The notes beneath the pieces are model-generated. The model saw only the letters and a program-made list of their open reading frames with translations, ran no database searches and was not told the origin of the DNA. Positions 8,183-17,738 of a stretch of 35,422 bases of DNA are shown here, piece after piece (position 1 is the first letter of the stretch; every line of letters starts with the position of its first letter). Origin of the DNA: Glaciecola sp. GTDB taxonomy: Bacteria > Pseudomonadota > Gammaproteobacteria > Enterobacterales > Alteromonadaceae. The position numbers were made by a program, and so were the translations under genes. The stretch spans positions 1 through 35,422 of the forward strand of contig JAQXDG010000056.1 of the NCBI GenBank assembly GCA_029251505.1. The letters are read 5' to 3'.

Positions 8183-8968
8183 ATGATGCAGGTATTATTT
8201 GACCATGTGGATTTTATGGTGGTAGCAAAACCTGCCTGCGTCACTATGCATCAATCCTCAACCAATAGTCACAATACCGCTAAGCTTAGCTCCGAGGATC
8301 CCACTGTTGTTAGCCCATTACCCGCCATTTTACCTTTACTACGCGCTTCTTTAGCTCAACAAACAGCGACAAAAACCCTATCCATTTCCTATGACCCGGC
8401 AACCTTACACTTAGTACATCGATTAGATGACCATACATCAGGCTGTTTAATTATTGCAAAACACGCCATCGCCGCGGAACGTTTTCGGATATTATTTACT
8501 AAACATCGTGTGCAAAAATACTATGTCGCGTTGAGTGATACTAAGGGTAAGCGCAAGCAAGGCTGGGTCAAAGGTGACATGGTCAATAAACGTCGTGGTC
8601 AGTGGGCATTAACCAAAACGATGCACCATCCTGCGATCTCCTATTTTTTTCGCCAAGGTTTAGGCAATGGTTTGTATCTTTTTTGGATCAAACCTTTTAG
8701 TGGAAAAACACATCAAATCAGAGTGGCACTCAAAAGTAATAGCAGTACCATCTTAGGTGACACGCATTATGGCGGTACTTCTGCACAACGGATGTATTTG
8801 CATGCCTATGCATTAAGCTTTGAATATGGTTCCGAAGCCATCAATGTCACTTGCCCTGTTGTTAATATGGAGCATGCAGCCAATGCGGCGAGTCTGTTTG
8901 ACGAGTCTGATATTTCTAGTATGATTGTGCCATCAAATCTACTGGAACGACCATGGCCAACAAAGTAA
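8183..8968 (+). CDS. RluA-family RNA pseudouridine synthase
   Basis: Isomerises uridine to pseudouridine in RNA. The HLVHRLDDHTSGCLIIAK segment around residues 77-94 contains the HRLD motif with catalytic Asp82, and FSGKTHQIRVALKS near residue 170 and DTHYGG near 194 complete the RluA-type catalytic domain. It is 261 residues long, lacks the N-terminal S4 domain of RluC/RluD, and best resembles the short, uncharacterised RluA branch (TIGR01621-like), so no E. coli gene name is given. An insertion of low complexity (about residues 24-65) separates the first strand from the catalytic motif. The 3' end overlaps the next gene by 16 bp. The start may be 8183 or the adjacent ATG 8186. Confidence 0.88.
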   Translation: MMQVLFDHVDFMVVAKPACVTMHQSSTNSHNTAKLSSEDPTVVSPLPAILPLLRASLAQQTATKTLSISYDPATLHLVHRLDDHTSGCLIIAKHAIAAERFRILFTKHRVQKYYVALSDTKGKRKQGWVKGDMVNKRRGQWALTKTMHHPAISYFFRQGLGNGLYLFWIKPFSGKTHQIRVALKSNSSTILGDTHYGGTSAQRMYLHAYALSFEYGSEAINVTCPVVNMEHAANAASLFDESDISSMIVPSNLLERPWPTK

Positions 8969-9900
8969 CACCAGCAATCCATATTATTGGTCAAGGGGTC
9001 ATCGGGTCATTACTTGCCAGTACAGCACTGCACCTTCAGTTCTCAGTACAGCAATACATTCGGGACAGCCATCGCTTTAAAGATCGGCAACTAGACGCTT
9101 CAACTATCACCGTTCAGTCACTTTCAGGACAAACGACCCATCTTCCTCAGCCAGATTCTTTGAGCACTATAAAACTCAACAATGAGCCGTTATCTGGCAT
9201 AGTGATTGTTCCAGTAAAAGCCTATCAAGTGACCCAGGTGTTATCTCAGTTACAAGGAAACCTAGCCCCTGGTGCGACATTACTGTTGCTGCATAATGGG
9301 ATGGGTAGTATTGAAGTGGCATCACGGTTGTTTCCCACCCACGTAATTATTGCCGGCACAACGACTTTAGCGGGTTTTAGAGAAGGTGATATGGTCAAGC
9401 ATACCGCTAAGGGCCAGACGCAATTAGGGATCGTGAAAAGTACTTCAGCGCTGGTGCCTAACCCTGAACATATCGCGCTAATCAATCATGTTATCCCCGA
9501 ACCTACATGGCATGATGACATTTTAATCCCGTTATTTACTAAGTTAGCCATCAATTGTGTTATCAATCCATTGACTGTTATTCATGACGTAAAAAATGGC
9601 GAATTATCGTCTCTAGGGTTACTTGATATTATCAAACAAATCGTTGACGAAGTTATTGCTGTGGCGGCCTCTCAGGGTGTCTTGCTTGATAGTGCCACTC
9701 AATTTAAACAAGTATTAGCCGTCATTTATGATACCCGAGAAAATTATTCATCCATGCACCAAGATATAAAACACGGCAGAAAATCAGAAATAGAACAAAT
9801 TAATGGGTATGTGGTCACGCTAGGCGAAGCTAATGGAATCGATGTGACTGGCAATAAATTCTTATTACAACAAATCTTAGCCATAGAAAAAGCCGCTTAA
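8953..9900 (+). CDS. panE: 2-dehydropantoate 2-reductase (ketopantoate reductase) family
   Basis: NADPH-dependent reduction of ketopantoate to pantoate in pantothenate/CoA synthesis. The 315-residue protein has an N-terminal Rossmann fold (IIGQGVIGSLLA, GxGxxG at residues 13-18), the NGMG segment near residue 114, the LAINCVINPLTVI segment with the expected catalytic Lys just before it (FTKLAIN), and the C-terminal SSMHQDIKHGRKSEIEQING, the family signature containing the Glu that contacts substrate. The frame overlaps the pseudouridine synthase gene by 16 bp, so the pair is translationally linked. Family members can have other 2-ketoacid substrates; the C-terminal signature favours true PanE. 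Confidence 0.88.
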   Translation: MANKVTPAIHIIGQGVIGSLLASTALHLQFSVQQYIRDSHRFKDRQLDASTITVQSLSGQTTHLPQPDSLSTIKLNNEPLSGIVIVPVKAYQVTQVLSQLQGNLAPGATLLLLHNGMGSIEVASRLFPTHVIIAGTTTLAGFREGDMVKHTAKGQTQLGIVKSTSALVPNPEHIALINHVIPEPTWHDDILIPLFTKLAINCVINPLTVIHDVKNGELSSLGLLDIIKQIVDEVIAVAASQGVLLDSATQFKQVLAVIYDTRENYSSMHQDIKHGRKSEIEQINGYVVTLGEANGIDVTGNKFLLQQILAIEKAA

Positions 9901-9912
9901 ACAGCGGCTTTT
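9888..9912 (+). terminator. Terminator hairpin at the panE stop codon
   Basis: Perfect 10-bp stem AAAAGCCGCT/AGCGGCTTTT with loop TAAAC that includes the panE stop codon. The A and T flanks make it usable from both strands, so it can separate panE from the convergent lysS. Confidence 0.75.
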
Positions 9913-9936
9913 AAAGTCATCAAATGAGTCTTTGCG

Positions 9937-9964
9937 TAAAACGCCTCAGAGTAAAATTCTGAGG
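9937..9964 (-). terminator. Probable terminator of the prfB-lysS transcript
   Basis: Stem CCTCAGA/TCTGAGG (9944-9950 with 9958-9964, 7-nt loop), followed on the minus strand by a short CGTTTT tract. It lies 14 bp after the lysS stop. The T tract is short, so it may work together with the neighbouring bidirectional hairpin. Confidence 0.5.
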
Positions 9965-9977
9965 GTGATGGGCATCA

Positions 9978-11534
9978 TTACTCTTGAGCTGAAGGCTCTT
10001 GCGGTAACGGTTTCATATGTGGAAACAAGATCACGTCTTTAATTGTTGGGCTGTCCGAGAACAGCATCACTAAACGGTCAATTCCGATCCCTTCACCCGC
10101 AGTAGGCGGTAAGCCATACTCAAGCGCAGTAATGTAATCATCATCAAAATGCATCGCTTCATCATCACCGGCGTCTTTTTCTTCTACTTGCTTTCTAAAA
10201 CGTGCAGCTTGATCTTCTGAATCATTTAACTCTGAGAAACCATTGGCAAGTTCACGACCACCGACAAAGAATTCAAATCGGTCAGTGACAAAATGATTAT
10301 CATCGTTACGACGTGCCAGTGGAGATACTTCCCACGGATACTGGGTAATGAACGTCGGTTGATCCAATTGCTCTTCAGCTGTTGCTTCAAAGATCTCACA
10401 GAGGTATTTACCCGCCCCCCAGATCCCATCAACTTCTGGCTCTTTAATGTGCAATTGCTTGGCCATCGCTTTAAGTTCAGGTAAGTGTGCTTCTGGATCA
10501 TTAATGGCAGCCACATTCGCTTCAGGCCAATATTTCAAGATCGCATCACCCATCGATAATCGTTGGAAAGGCTGACCAAAATCATATTCTTTAGTTTCGG
10601 TCACTTCGCCATCTGCATTTTTGACGGTATTTTTAACAATGGTCGTACCTAACACGGTTTGTGCTAGGTGCTTTAACATTTCTTCCGTGAGATCCATCAA
10701 ATCATTGTAATCTGCATAGGCTTGATAAAACTCAATCATCGTAAATTCAGGGTTATGACGCGTTGATAAACCTTCATTACGGAAGTTACGGTTAATTTCG
10801 AACACTCGTTCAAAACCGCCCACAACCAAACGCTTAAGATAAAGCTCCGGTGCAATTCGCAAATACATACCAATATCAAGCGCGTTGTGATGCGTGACAA
10901 ACGGCTTAGCCGTCGCACCACCAGGAATGACTTGTAGCATTGGCGTTTCAACTTCCATAAACTGACGTTCAGTTAAGAAACCACGAATACCATTGATAAT
11001 TTTGCTACGCATGAAAAAGGTATCGCGCGTTTCAGGAGAAGTAATCAAATCAACATAACGTTGGCGATATTTAGTTTCTTGATCAGCTAGACCATGAAAT
11101 TTTTCTGGTAATGGACGTAATGATTTAGTTAGTAACTCGTACTCATCCATATTGACATACAAATCGCCTTTACCAGATTTATGCAACGTCCCTTTCACAC
11201 CAATAATATCGCCAATATCTAAGCTGCCGTAACGTGCTTTAATATCTTTTTGTGTGTCTTTGGAAGCATAAGCTTGCACTTGACCACTCATGTCTTGCAA
11301 TAATAAAAATGGTCCACGTTTTGCCATAATACGACCCGCGATGCTGACGACATGACCTAACGTTTCTAAGTCCGCTTTTTCATGCTCTGCAAATGAGGAT
11401 TGCAAATCATCAGCATACGCTTCACGACGAAAGCTGTTTGGAAATCCATTGGATTTACACTGTGCGCGAATGGCATCTAATTTGGCACGGCGTTCAGCTA
11501 CGAGTTTATTATCATCTGAATGTTGGTCGGTCAT
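9978..11534 (-). CDS. lysS: Lysyl-tRNA synthetase, class II
   Basis: Charges tRNA-Lys with lysine in the cytoplasm. The 518 residues comprise an N-terminal OB-fold anticodon domain (about residues 58-150, with [20 protein letters not shown]) and the class II catalytic core: motif 2 [19 protein letters not shown] near residue 265 and motif 3 [19 protein letters not shown] near residue 485. ATG start at 11534 with AGGA upstream. It follows prfB by 29 bp, the conserved prfB-lysS operon of gammaproteobacteria. Confidence 0.97.
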   Translation of the reverse strand: MTDQHSDDNKLVAERRAKLDAIRAQCKSNGFPNSFRREAYADDLQSSFAEHEKADLETLGHVVSIAGRIMAKRGPFLLLQDMSGQVQAYASKDTQKDIKARYGSLDIGDIIGVKGTLHKSGKGDLYVNMDEYELLTKSLRPLPEKFHGLADQETKYRQRYVDLITSPETRDTFFMRSKIINGIRGFLTERQFMEVETPMLQVIPGGATAKPFVTHHNALDIGMYLRIAPELYLKRLVVGGFERVFEINRNFRNEGLSTRHNPEFTMIEFYQAYADYNDLMDLTEEMLKHLAQTVLGTTIVKNTVKNADGEVTETKEYDFGQPFQRLSMGDAILKYWPEANVAAINDPEAHLPELKAMAKQLHIKEPEVDGIWGAGKYLCEIFEATAEEQLDQPTFITQYPWEVSPLARRNDDNHFVTDRFEFFVGGRELANGFSELNDSEDQAARFRKQVEEKDAGDDEAMHFDDDYITALEYGLPPTAGEGIGIDRLVMLFSDSPTIKDVILFPHMKPLPQEPSAQE

Positions 11535-11563
11535 TGCGTTTCCTAAATCCTACTATGGTGTGA

Positions 11564-12662
11564 TTACAAGCCAGATTTTAAGCTAGCTTCAATGAATTTG
11601 TTTAAATCGCCATCTAATACAGATTGCGTATTACGAGTTTCTACCCCTGTTCGTAAATCTTTGATGCGCGAATCATCTAATACATATGAACGAATTTGGC
11701 TACCCCAACCGATGTCTGATTTACTGTCTTCCATCGCTTGCTTTTCTACGTTTTGTTTTTGCAACTCATGTTCATACAGCTTCGCTTTAAGCTGCTTCAT
11801 GGCTTGGTCTTTATTTTTATGTTGCGAACGGTCATTTTGGCATTGCACGACAATATTGGTCGGTAAATGCGTGATCCGTACCGCAGAATCCGTTCGGTTT
11901 ACGTGCTGACCACCGGCACCAGAAGCACGGTAAGTATCAATGCGTAAATCTGAAGGATTCAGTTCAATATCAATATCGTCATTAATCTCAGGGTAAATGA
12001 ACGCAGAAGCAAAGGAAGTATGACGACGGCTACCCGAATCAAATGGCGATTTACGCACTAAACGATGTACGCCTGTTTCAGTTCTCAGCCAGCCGTAGGC
12101 ATATTCTCCACCAAAACGAATGGTTGCCGATTTAATGCCTGCCACATCGCCATCAGAGACTTCAATGAGTTCGGTTTTAAAGCCGTTTTCTTCACCCCAA
12201 CGCAAATACATGCGTAATAACATATTAGCCCAATCTTGTGCTTCGGTGCCGCCTGACCCTGATTGAATGTCCAAATAACAGTCATTACTGTCATTAGGTC
12301 CAGCAAACATACGACGAAATTCAAGTAATTCAAGATGGCTAATCAATTCGGCTAATTCGCTTTGCGTCTCGGCAAACGTATCTTCGTCTTCCGCTTCTAC
12401 CGCAAGCTCTAACAAGCCTTCGACATCGTCGACACCTTGTTCAAGGATCTCGATGGTTTCAACAATTTGCTCTAAGGTGACTTTTTCTTTACCTAGTGCT
12501 TGCGCGTGTTCGGGATTATTCCAAACGGCAGAATCCTCTAATTCGCGATTGACTTCTTCAAGGCGTTCTTGCTTGACAGCAAAGTCAAAGATACCCCCGA
12601 AGAGACGCTGTTCGTTCACGGATATCCGCTAAACTTGATGTAATTGGATTAGTTTCAAACAT
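11564..12662 (-). CDS. prfB: Peptide chain release factor 2, programmed +1 frameshift
   Basis: RF2 reads UAA and UGA stop codons and releases the finished peptide. The coding region is split: codons 1-25 from ATG 12662, then an in-frame TGA at 12587-12585; skipping the T at 12587 and reading GAC (12586-12584) continues to 11564. The joined protein is 365 residues, the same length as E. coli RF2. In the body, SPF ([12 protein letters not shown]) is the stop-codon recognition tripeptide and [15 protein letters not shown] holds the catalytic GGQ. A gene call starting at 12619 would miss the true 25-residue N-terminus. Co-transcribed with lysS. Confidence 0.97.
12584..12600 (-). promoter_or_regulatory. 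RF2 autoregulatory +1 frameshift site
   Basis: On the minus strand the sequence is GGGGG-TAT-CTT-TGA-C: an internal Shine-Dalgarno-like G run 3 bp before the slippery CTT codon and the in-frame TGA. This is the canonical RF2 frameshift signal: when RF2 is scarce, TGA is read slowly and ribosomes slip forward one base. Confidence 0.95.
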
Positions 12663-12698
12663 AATAATGCTGTGTGATGACTGAAATTTTGATGCGGA

Positions 12699-12704
12699 AT
12701 TATA
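12699..12704 (-). promoter_or_regulatory. -10 element upstream of prfB
   Basis: Consensus TATAAT on the minus strand, giving a predicted start near 12692 and a leader of about 30 nt before ATG 12662. I could not find a convincing -35 box at 16-18 bp. Confidence 0.5.
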
Positions 12705-12789
12705 GCGAATTTCATGGAAAATGGATAGTAAAACAATGTTTTTAAGACCAATTCGCCATGAATCACTTCGCTATTGCTGTTTCAAAAAT

Positions 12790-13362
12790 TTATTTAGCAA
12801 GTTGCGCAGTGAACTCGCTCGCAATTGCGCCGAGTTTATGAAGTTTAAGGATCGTTTTTTCATCGGTAACGACACCCTGTTCATCAACCAGCGTATGAAC
12901 GTTCGCAATCGCTTGCTGTGTAGGATGTACTAACATCCCTAAATTGCTCAGTAATGTGCGTAAGCTCGCTAATCCACGTAAACCACCTAGCGCACCAGGT
13001 GACGCAGCCATTAAGGTGGCGGTTTTGCCTTTAAATGGTGCTAGCGGGGATTCTCCCTCATCCATACGGGAGGCCCAATCGATCGCGTTTTTTAAGGCGG
13101 CACTAAAGGCTGAGTTATATTCAGGATTAGCAATGATGATTCCATCATGTTCCGTTAATAAGGTTTTAAATTGACGGGCAGATTCAGGCATGCCACTGTG
13201 TGCTTCAAGATCTTCACTAAACAGTGGCGCAATATAATCAGCCAAATGCACAACAGTGACTTCAGCGCCAGCCGCTTCAGCCCCTTGAGCTGCACAAACC
13301 ACAATAGCTTGGTTGTACGAGTTCTTGCGTAGACTGCCACTAAACGCCAGTAATTTAACCAT
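12790..13362 (-). CDS. NADPH-dependent FMN reductase / NAD(P)H oxidoreductase
   Basis: A 190-residue flavodoxin-like-fold protein. LLAFSGSLRKNSYNQAI at the N-terminus is the FMN-phosphate loop, NPEYNSAFSAALKNAIDW near residue 79-96 is the family signature, and AASPGALGGLRGLASLR near residue 119 contacts the flavin. Such enzymes pass electrons from NADPH to FMN, quinones, azo dyes or chromate; the physiological substrate cannot be told. ATG start at 13362 with an AGGAG ribosome site. It stands alone between prfB and the secreted protein gene on the same strand, about 130 bp from the prfB start. Confidence 0.88.
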   Translation of the reverse strand: MVKLLAFSGSLRKNSYNQAIVVCAAQGAEAAGAEVTVVHLADYIAPLFSEDLEAHSGMPESARQFKTLLTEHDGIIIANPEYNSAFSAALKNAIDWASRMDEGESPLAPFKGKTATLMAASPGALGGLRGLASLRTLLSNLGMLVHPTQQAIANVHTLVDEQGVVTDEKTILKLHKLGAIASEFTAQLAK

Positions 13363-13434
13363 GCAGAGTTCTCCTAATAGACATTGTCTGTAAACAAGTA
13401 AATCAACATGATTAAATAGTCAAGTTAGCGATTA

Positions 13435-13995
13435 TTAATCTGGATATACTTGTGCTTTTTTTTGCGCATATAGCGCTTGTTTTTCGTTAAGTTGAATTAA
13501 TTTTTCTAACAATTTGGGGTTAGATTTAACTAATTCTTCCACAAACTTCATGGATTCTTCTCGCTCATCCTTAACCGCAAATTCAATTTGCTGTAATGAA
13601 GGATAACCTGCACCCGATGATAACGCATCTTGGGTTTCTTCCGCCATTCTATCTAGTACGTATTGTGGATAACATACACGAGTCTTAATGCGACTGCCTA
13701 AGCGCGTCTCTTTGCGACACAATACTTTATATTTTTTGTTATCGTTTAGCGCATTGAACATTTCATAAAAATCTAATTCTGCAGCTTGCATGTCATCTTT
13801 ATAAAACAACAGTGGCACCGAACCGGTGATACCGATTCTCTCCATATCTTCTTTCGAATTATTTTGTGAGGAGCCTTGTGAGGTGCCTTGTAAGCTGTTT
13901 GGTGAGGCATTGTCACTTGCGCTAACACTGTTAACGACGGTAAAACTCGAAAGTGCTAATACCACAGCGATACTTTTAATTAATTTAACGATCAT
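13435..13995 (-). CDS. Secreted/periplasmic protein of unknown function
   Basis: 186 residues with a clear signal peptide (charged MIVKLIKS, hydrophobic core to about residue 20, likely cut after VSA at about 26). A Ser/Asn/Gln-rich linker follows (residues about 30-50), then a mixed domain with two cysteines in KVLCRKETRLGSRIKTRVCYP (about residues 93-113) that could form a disulfide; a Cys-x(n)-GSRI-x(n)-Cys pattern recurs in small periplasmic proteins of marine proteobacteria. The C-terminal 60 residues are charged and probably helical. ATG 13995 with AGGAC upstream. No function assigned. A 12-bp perfect palindrome (14060-14071) lies in its upstream region. Confidence 0.7.
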   Translation of the reverse strand: MIVKLIKSIAVVLALSSFTVVNSVSASDNASPNSLQGTSQGSSQNNSKEDMERIGITGSVPLLFYKDDMQAAELDFYEMFNALNDNKKYKVLCRKETRLGSRIKTRVCYPQYVLDRMAEETQDALSSGAGYPSLQQIEFAVKDEREESMKFVEELVKSNPKLLEKLIQLNEKQALYAQKKAQVYPD

Positions 13996-14059
13996 AATAA
14001 TTGTCCTTTTGGTTATTTCGTTAGTTAAATTTATTGGGCTAATTTTATTGCGCTAGATT

Positions 14060-14071
14060 ATTAGCGCTAAT
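14060..14071. repeat. 12-bp perfect palindrome upstream of the secreted protein gene
   Basis: ATTAGCGCTAAT, fully self-complementary, about 65 bp before the ATG at 13995 in the 181-bp gap between argS and that gene. Could be an operator for the gene; no factor is recognised. Confidence 0.3.
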
Positions 14072-14176
14072 GACAATAGTATAAGCTTTAAAATTAACAT
14101 AAGTTGTAAACCAATTGTGCAAATCAGACCGTAAATGTAATCAAAGTTTTCAATACATGGTATTCAGCAATTTTAT

Positions 14177-15910
14177 TTACATTTTATTAAGTGTTGCTAT
14201 ACCTAATAAACCTAGACCATGTCCCATCGTCTCACTGCATAACGCGCAAATGGCTAAACGCGAGGCTTTTTGCTCAGCACTGACGTCTTCTTTGAGGATT
14301 GGACACGCTTCATAAAACTTCATATACAAACTCGCCACTTCATATAAATAGGTACATAACACATGCGGAGCGGCATCATCAATTAACTGTTCTAAGGTAT
14401 CTTGATATTGTAATAATTTGGTGACTAGGGATTTCTCTTGACTTGCCTGAATATCAATTACCGCATCACATGCGCTCATATCGACGTTAGTTTTGGCAAA
14501 AATACTCTGAATCCGTGTAAAAGCGTATTGCAAATATGGCGCGGTATTTCCCTCAAAACTGAGCATCGCATCCCAATCAAAAATGTAATCGGTGGTGCGA
14601 TTTTTACTTAAATCGGCATATTTTACTGCGCCAATACCGATTTTATCAGCCATATCTGCCAGTGTTTCCGCAGAAAAATCATTATCACGAGTTGCAAGCA
14701 ATGCACCCGCTCTTTCTACCGCTTCATCAAGCAAATCAATTAACTTAACTGTGCCGCCGGTACGCGTTTTAAATGGCTTGCCGTCTTTGCCTAACATCAT
14801 CCCAAATGGACAATGTTGATATTGATCGTCTGCAGCTAAGAAACCCGCTTTACGCGCAACGATTTCTGTTTGTTTAAAATGCAGCGCTTGACGTGCGTCA
14901 GTAAAGATCAATGTACGTGAAGCGTTTAACTGATTTTTACGATAGCGAATAGCCGCTAAATCGGTCGTGGCATACAAATACCCACCACCTGATTTTTGTA
15001 CAATATAGACAGCAGGTTTACCATTTTTATCCGCTAGCTCTTCAAGGAAAGCGACTTGTGCACCGGCATCTTCGACCACCACACCTTGAGCTTGTAACTC
15101 ACTCACCACATTCGCTAAATCATGATTGTACGCAGACTCGCCCATGACATCATCACGCGTCAGAGTCACACTGAGCTTATGATAGACCTCCTCAGAGTGG
15201 GCTATCGACACGTCAATAAAGTTTTGCCACAACGCTAAGCATTGTGCATCACCGCCTTGTAACTTCACTACATACTCACGAGCACGATCAGCAAAGCCCT
15301 CTTCATTATCAAAACGTACTTTGGCAGCACGATAAAAATCTTCTAGATCGGATAATGCTGTTTCTGCCACTTCATTGGCTTGTAATTTATCATTTAAGTG
15401 CGCGAGCAACATACCAAACTGTGTGCCCCAATCGCCCATATGGTTTTGACGCAAGACCTTATGCCCCATAAACTCTAAGGCTTTGGCGACGGCATCTCCG
15501 ATGATCGTCGAACGTAAATGGCCGACATGCATTTCTTTGGCTAGATTTGGTGCAGAGTAATCGACAACAATCGTTTGTTCCGGCTGAGCAGCAATACCAA
15601 TGCGTAAATCATGCAAGGTGGTATTAGCCTGTTGTGCTAACCAATCAGGTGATAAATGAATATTAATAAAACCCGGCCCAGCAATGTCGCATTTATCCGC
15701 TATATCACTTAGTTCGACCGCATCTAAGATTTGTTGTGCAACTTCACGCGGAGGGCATCGTTTGATCTTAGCCAAGCCCATCGCACCGTTAAATTGGTAT
15801 TCACCAAACTCAGGACGGGTACTTTTACTCACTGGAACGGGCGCATCAGAGGCATCTAATGACGCTAGCGCAGCCTTGAAACGGGAAACTAAAATGGCTT
15901 GGATATTCAT
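14177..15910 (-). CDS. argS: Arginyl-tRNA synthetase
   Basis: Charges tRNA-Arg with arginine in the cytoplasm. The 577 residues include the N-terminal Add-1 domain, the class I HIGH motif as NLAKEMHVGHLRSTIIGDA near residue 117-135, and the C-terminal anticodon-binding helical (DALR) domain ending in ASRLAICALCSETMGHGLGL. As in most ArgRS, no clean KMSKS is present; GKDGKPFKTRTGG near residue 375 sits in its place. ATG start at 15910. The gap to prfC is 66 bp on the same strand. Confidence 0.97.
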   Translation of the reverse strand: MNIQAILVSRFKAALASLDASDAPVPVSKSTRPEFGEYQFNGAMGLAKIKRCPPREVAQQILDAVELSDIADKCDIAGPGFINIHLSPDWLAQQANTTLHDLRIGIAAQPEQTIVVDYSAPNLAKEMHVGHLRSTIIGDAVAKALEFMGHKVLRQNHMGDWGTQFGMLLAHLNDKLQANEVAETALSDLEDFYRAAKVRFDNEEGFADRAREYVVKLQGGDAQCLALWQNFIDVSIAHSEEVYHKLSVTLTRDDVMGESAYNHDLANVVSELQAQGVVVEDAGAQVAFLEELADKNGKPAVYIVQKSGGGYLYATTDLAAIRYRKNQLNASRTLIFTDARQALHFKQTEIVARKAGFLAADDQYQHCPFGMMLGKDGKPFKTRTGGTVKLIDLLDEAVERAGALLATRDNDFSAETLADMADKIGIGAVKYADLSKNRTTDYIFDWDAMLSFEGNTAPYLQYAFTRIQSIFAKTNVDMSACDAVIDIQASQEKSLVTKLLQYQDTLEQLIDDAAPHVLCTYLYEVASLYMKFYEACPILKEDVSAEQKASRLAICALCSETMGHGLGLLGIATLNKM

Positions 15911-15976
15911 AAATACTCTTGATAAAATTATTCGTGTGTTACTAGTGTTGTGACTCGCATTTGCACCTTAACTCGC

Positions 15977-17563
15977 TTACTGTTCACGTGTCGCCGTAAA
16001 CGTAATGTCGGGATAACGCTCTACCGCTAACGATAAATTCACCATCGTCGGTGCGATGTACGTTAAGTTATCACCACCATCGAGTGCAAGATTGACTTGT
16101 GCTTTACGTCTAAATTCGTCCACTTTACGTTCGTCACCGTAGACCCACCGAGCTGTGGCTACAGACACATGTTCATAAATCGCATCGACTTTGTATTCGC
16201 TTTTTAAACGGGCTACGACAACGTCAAATTGCAAAACACCAACCGCTCCAACAATCAAATCATTGTTCATTAATGGTCTAAAGACCTGCACAGCACCTTC
16301 TTCAGATAATTGAATCAGACCTTTTTGCAGCTGCTTCATTTTGAGTGGATCTTTTAGACGAATACGCTTAAATAACTCCGGAGCAAAATTAGGAATACCT
16401 GAGAAACGAATATCTTCACCTGCGGTAAAGGTATCACCAATACGAATCGAACCGTGATTATGCAAACCAATAATATCACCCGCATAAGCTTCCTCGAGTA
16501 ATGAACGGTCGCCGGCTAAAAAGGTCAAGGCATCCGATACGCGAACGTCTTTACCTATTCGGGTATGGCGCATTTTCATGCCTTTTTCGTATTTGCCTGA
16601 AACGATGCGACAAAACGCAATACGGTCACGGTGCTTAGGGTCCATATTGGCTTGAATTTTAAAAATAAAACCGGAGAATTTTTCTTCTTCTGCGCTGATT
16701 TCACGCACCTCGGTCTCTCTAGACTGAGGTTTTGGTGCCCACTCGACTAACCCATCAAGCATGTGGTCGACACCAAAATTACCTAACGCTGTACCAAAAT
16801 ACACAGGCGTCAATTCACCTGCCATAAACATTTCTTCATCAAACGTATTGGAAGCGCCTTGCACTAATTCGAGTTCTTCGCGCAATTGATTAGCCAAATC
16901 AGACGTCACTGCGGCATCTAAATCAGGGTTATTTAAGCCTTTGATAATGCGTACGTCTTGGATCGTATGCCCTTGACCGGTTTGGTATAAGAAGGTTTCA
17001 TCACGTTCTATGTGATACACACCTTTAAATATTTTACCGGAACCAATTGGCCAAGTGATTGGTGCGCACATGATGTTTAATTCCGCTTCCACTTCATCGA
17101 GTAATTCCAACGGATCACGGATATCACGGTCACATTTATTCATAAAAGTAATAATTGGCGTATCACGTAAACGCGTCACTTCCATTAATTTACGGGTGCG
17201 ATCTTCGACCCCTTTAGCCGCATCAATCACCATTAAGCATGAATCAACAGCGGTCAGAGTACGATAGGTATCTTCAGAAAAATCTTCGTGTCCAGGAGTA
17301 TCAAGTAAGTTGACTAGTTTTTGACCATATGGAAACTGCATCACTGACGTCGAGACCGAAATCCCTCGCTCTTTCTCCATGTCCATCCAATCTGATTTGG
17401 CATGTTGACCAGATTTTTTGCCCTTTACGGTACCAGCTTTTTGTAACGCATTACCAAATAACAAGACTTTTTCAGTGATGGTTGTCTTACCCGCATCAGG
17501 ATGCGAGATGATAGCGAAAGTTCTTCGCTTATTGATTTCATTAAGAAAATCGGCGTTTGCCAT
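15977..17563 (-). CDS. prfC: Peptide chain release factor 3 (GTPase)
   Basis: RF3 removes RF1 and RF2 from the ribosome after peptide release. Read from ATG 17563 ([19 protein letters not shown] 9 bp upstream) the product is 528 residues, almost the same as E. coli RF3 (529). GTPase motifs: P-loop [14 protein letters not shown] near residue 20, switch region [30 protein letters not shown], and MNKCD. The frame is open upstream to 17719, but that extension is AT-rich, unlike the family, and is not used. RF2 (prfB) lies 3 kb away on the same strand. Confidence 0.96.
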   Translation of the reverse strand: MANADFLNEINKRRTFAIISHPDAGKTTITEKVLLFGNALQKAGTVKGKKSGQHAKSDWMDMEKERGISVSTSVMQFPYGQKLVNLLDTPGHEDFSEDTYRTLTAVDSCLMVIDAAKGVEDRTRKLMEVTRLRDTPIITFMNKCDRDIRDPLELLDEVEAELNIMCAPITWPIGSGKIFKGVYHIERDETFLYQTGQGHTIQDVRIIKGLNNPDLDAAVTSDLANQLREELELVQGASNTFDEEMFMAGELTPVYFGTALGNFGVDHMLDGLVEWAPKPQSRETEVREISAEEEKFSGFIFKIQANMDPKHRDRIAFCRIVSGKYEKGMKMRHTRIGKDVRVSDALTFLAGDRSLLEEAYAGDIIGLHNHGSIRIGDTFTAGEDIRFSGIPNFAPELFKRIRLKDPLKMKQLQKGLIQLSEEGAVQVFRPLMNNDLIVGAVGVLQFDVVVARLKSEYKVDAIYEHVSVATARWVYGDERKVDEFRRKAQVNLALDGGDNLTYIAPTMVNLSLAVERYPDITFTATREQ

Positions 17564-17738
17564 GTATCTAAATTCCTGTTTTGTACAATTATTTATACAA
17601 AAAAAAGTTAACTCTGAGCTTTGATGTTTCAGCCAATAAACAGCAGAGCAGATTGCTGCGGCCTTTAGCCAACAAAATCGCTTACCAAAGCATTGAAAAT
17701 TTGTGCGCAAGTATAGCAAAATAATGAAGCACTATAAA

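Noticed and set aside
12585-12587. In-frame stop near the start of prfB as a sign of a pseudogene or sequencing error
   Set aside because: The surrounding G run, CTT-TGA-C and normal 365-residue joined length show the programmed RF2 frameshift.
17564-17719. N-terminal extension of prfC to an upstream ATG
   Set aside because: The extension is AT-rich and Cys-rich with no RF3 counterpart; ATG 17563 has a ribosome site and gives the normal length.
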